From NCBI RefSeq assembly GCF_034096925.1, contig NZ_JAWZSQ010000025.1:5951-69950 (forward strand): DNA of 64,000 nucleotides. Reading direction: 5' to 3'. Source of the DNA: Patulibacter defluvii (GTDB taxonomy: Bacteria > Actinomycetota > Thermoleophilia > Solirubrobacterales > Solirubrobacteraceae). Below are positions 62,767 to 64,000 of the stretch, piece after piece. The position numbers and the translations under genes were made by a program. The notes under the pieces were generated by a model. The model was not told the origin of the DNA. It saw nothing but the letters and a program-made list of their open reading frames with translations, and searched no databases. Positions within the stretch are counted from its first letter, which is position 1, and each line of letters begins with the position of its first letter.

Positions 62767-64000
62767 GTGAACCCACCCGCCTCCGCCGCCGCCGCGGCAC
62801 CGGCGCGCTCACGCTCCGGCCCCCGCCGGCCGGCGCTGCGGCTGGCCACCGACGACGCGCTCGTGCGGCGGGTCGGGGCCGGCGACGCGGAGGCCTTCGG
62901 CGAGGTCTTCCGCCGCTACCACCAGCCGCTCTACCGCTACTGCGCGGGCCTGATCGGCAACGGCGACGACGCCCGCGACGCGCTCCAGAACACGATGGCG
63001 CGGGCGCTCGTGTCGCTGACCGGGGTCAGCCGCGAGATCGCCCTGCGGCCGTGGCTGTACCGGATCGCCCACCACGAGTCGATCAACGTCCTCCGCCGCC
63101 GCCGGCCCGACCTGGAGCTGGACGAGACGGCGCCGGCGCCCGGTCCCTCGCCCGAGGACGCCGCGGTCGAGGCCGAGCGCTGGCAGACGCTGCGCGACGA
63201 CCTGAAGGCGTTGCCGGAGCGTCAGCGCGGGGCGCTGCTGCTGCGCGAGATGGCCGGGCTCGACGCCGAGCAGATCGGGGCGGCGATGGGCACCTCGCCG
63301 GCCGCCGCGACGCAGGCGGTCCACGAGGCCCGCGAGTCGCTGCGGGCCAGCGCGGTCGGCCGCGACACCGCCTGCTCCAGCGTCCGCTCGCTGCTCGACG
63401 CCGGCGACGGCCGGCGGATGCGCTCGCGGGCGATCCGTGGCCACCTGCGGTCGTGCGAGGCCTGCCGGGCCGAGGTCGCCGCCGTCCGCACGCGGCGGCG
63501 GGCGCTGCCGGTGATCGTGCCGGCGCTGCCCGCGCTGGTCGCGGCGCGGCTGCTGGAGACCGTGCAGGCGCACGACCTGACCGTCGCCGGCGTGGCTCGC
63601 GGGGCCGGGGCGGCGGGCGGCCTGGTCGCCGGGGTCGGCGCGGGGCTCGGGGGGACCGGCGTCGGCGTTGGGGCCGGGGTCGGGGCCGGGGCGGGCAGCG
63701 GGATCGGCGTTGGGGTCGGCGCGGCGCTCGCCTCGCCGGCGGTGGTCGGCGTGCTGGCGGTCGTGGCCGTCGGCGGCGGTGCCCTGACGGCGACCGGCGA
63801 CCGCTCGCACCCGCGCGACGCCGTCGCGCCGCGGGTGGCGGTGGCGCCGGTCGAGCTGGGATCGCGTCCGTCGCTGGCCGCGCGGCCCGGGCGGCCCTGG
63901 GCCGCCGGCGACGTGGCCGTCGACCGCGGCGGGCGGGTCGTCCCGCGCGACGGCGCGGGCCCGAAGCACCGTCATCACCGGCGGGCGGCGCCCGCCGGGC
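62767..64000 (+). CDS. ECF-type sigma factor fused to anti-sigma-like zinc finger and membrane segment (3' end outside window)
   Basis: The frame is open from GTG at 62767 (ATG at 62749 is an in-frame alternative) through the window edge, at least 411 codons. Residues 45-110 are sigma region 2 (AFGEVFRRYHQPLYRYCAGLIGNGDDARDALQNTM...RPWLYRIAHHES). Residues 140-190 are region 4 (LPERQRGALLLREMAGLDAEQIGAAMGTSPAAATQAVHEA). Next comes a zf-HC2-like motif HLRSCEACR, as in zinc-binding anti-sigma factors. A Gly/Val/Ala-rich stretch and one likely membrane helix (ASPAVVGVLAVVAVGGGAL) precede a basic extracytoplasmic part. Fusion of sigma and anti-sigma-like parts implies membrane-tethered control, perhaps by proteolysis. 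Confidence 0.82.
   Translation, partial: MNPPASAAAAAPARSRSGPRRPALRLATDDALVRRVGAGDAEAFGEVFRRYHQPLYRYCAGLIGNGDDARDALQNTMARALVSLTGVSREIALRPWLYRIAHHESINVLRRRRPDLELDETAPAPGPSPEDAAVEAERWQTLRDDLKALPERQRGALLLREMAGLDAEQIGAAMGTSPAAATQAVHEARESLRASAVGRDTACSSVRSLLDAGDGRRMRSRAIRGHLRSCEACRAEVAAVRTRRRALPVIVPALPALVAARLLETVQAHDLTVAGVARGAGAAGGLVAGVGAGLGGTGVGVGAGVGAGAGSGIGVGVGAALASPAVVGVLAVVAVGGGALTATGDRSHPRDAVAPRVAVAPVELGSRPSLAARPGRPWAAGDVAVDRGGRVVPRDGAGPKHRHHRRAAPAG

Noticed and set aside
62809..63978. A 389-codon open frame on the minus strand at the right edge
   Set aside because: It is antisense to the sigma-factor gene; its translation is Arg/Pro/Gly/Asp-rich without domains, whereas the plus frame shows clear sigma regions 2 and 4.

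Overview
The window is a stretch of very GC-rich chromosome from an actinobacterium. A six-gene mce block, LGGC-type lipoprotein signals, TANNNT -10 boxes placed directly before start codons, and long secreted beta-rich proteins with basic C-terminal tails suggest class Thermoleophilia, order Solirubrobacterales (Patulibacter/Conexibacter/Solirubrobacter-like). This placement is inferred from gene content and style; no rRNA gene is present. I see no transposase, integrase, phage structural gene or CRISPR array.

Layout. Positions 1-9000 hold a cut-off unknown gene, a secreted BNR-type propeller, a PoxB-like pyruvate oxidase, a minus-strand acyl-CoA synthetase/SDR operon, a second SDR and an ABC-F ATPase. 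Positions 9200-10813 hold a TetR regulator translationally coupled to an enoyl-CoA hydratase/isomerase. Positions 10894-19233 hold two S-adenosylhomocysteine hydrolase-type genes: a short divergent paralogue, and a canonical ahcY coupled by an ATGA overlap to a MerR regulator. Between and after them are an arylsulfotransferase-like protein, a dienelactone hydrolase and a secreted TolB-type propeller. Positions 19237-29114 are mixed housekeeping: an FAD dehydrogenase, a PfpI protein, a TVP38/VTT membrane protein, a DUF3558-like lipoprotein, tRNA-Val, a large disordered Arg-rich protein with a 26-bp tandem repeat at its 3' end, a GT2 glycosyltransferase, tRNA-Asp, a DUF899 protein, an HhH-GPD protein and a thioesterase.

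Positions 30330-42143 form one tightly overlapping plus-strand operon. It encodes six Mce/MlaD proteins followed by a 1009-aa exported protein combining lytic transglycosylase, interrupted M23 and M15-like domains. No YrbE/MlaE permease or MceG ATPase is adjacent. Positions 42341-53567 are devoted to secreted proteins. Two families (A, 266 aa; B, about 208 aa) are arranged A-B-A-B-B-B-B with a decayed sixth B copy, followed by a propeller protein and a 1003-codon cysteine-containing modular surface protein. The first A gene and the propeller gene have nearly the same promoter.

Positions 53881-57043 carry a twice-repeated module: a small protein resembling only the ligand-binding half of a TetR regulator, facing a full-length TetR whose DNA-binding half is almost identical in both copies. 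I consider this the best candidate for an undescribed regulatory system here. The rest includes an H1-like winged-helix protein, an SDR, two multi-spanning membrane proteins, a zinc-ribbon protein, a Fur-family regulator and, running off the right edge, an ECF sigma factor fused to an anti-sigma-like zinc finger and membrane segment.
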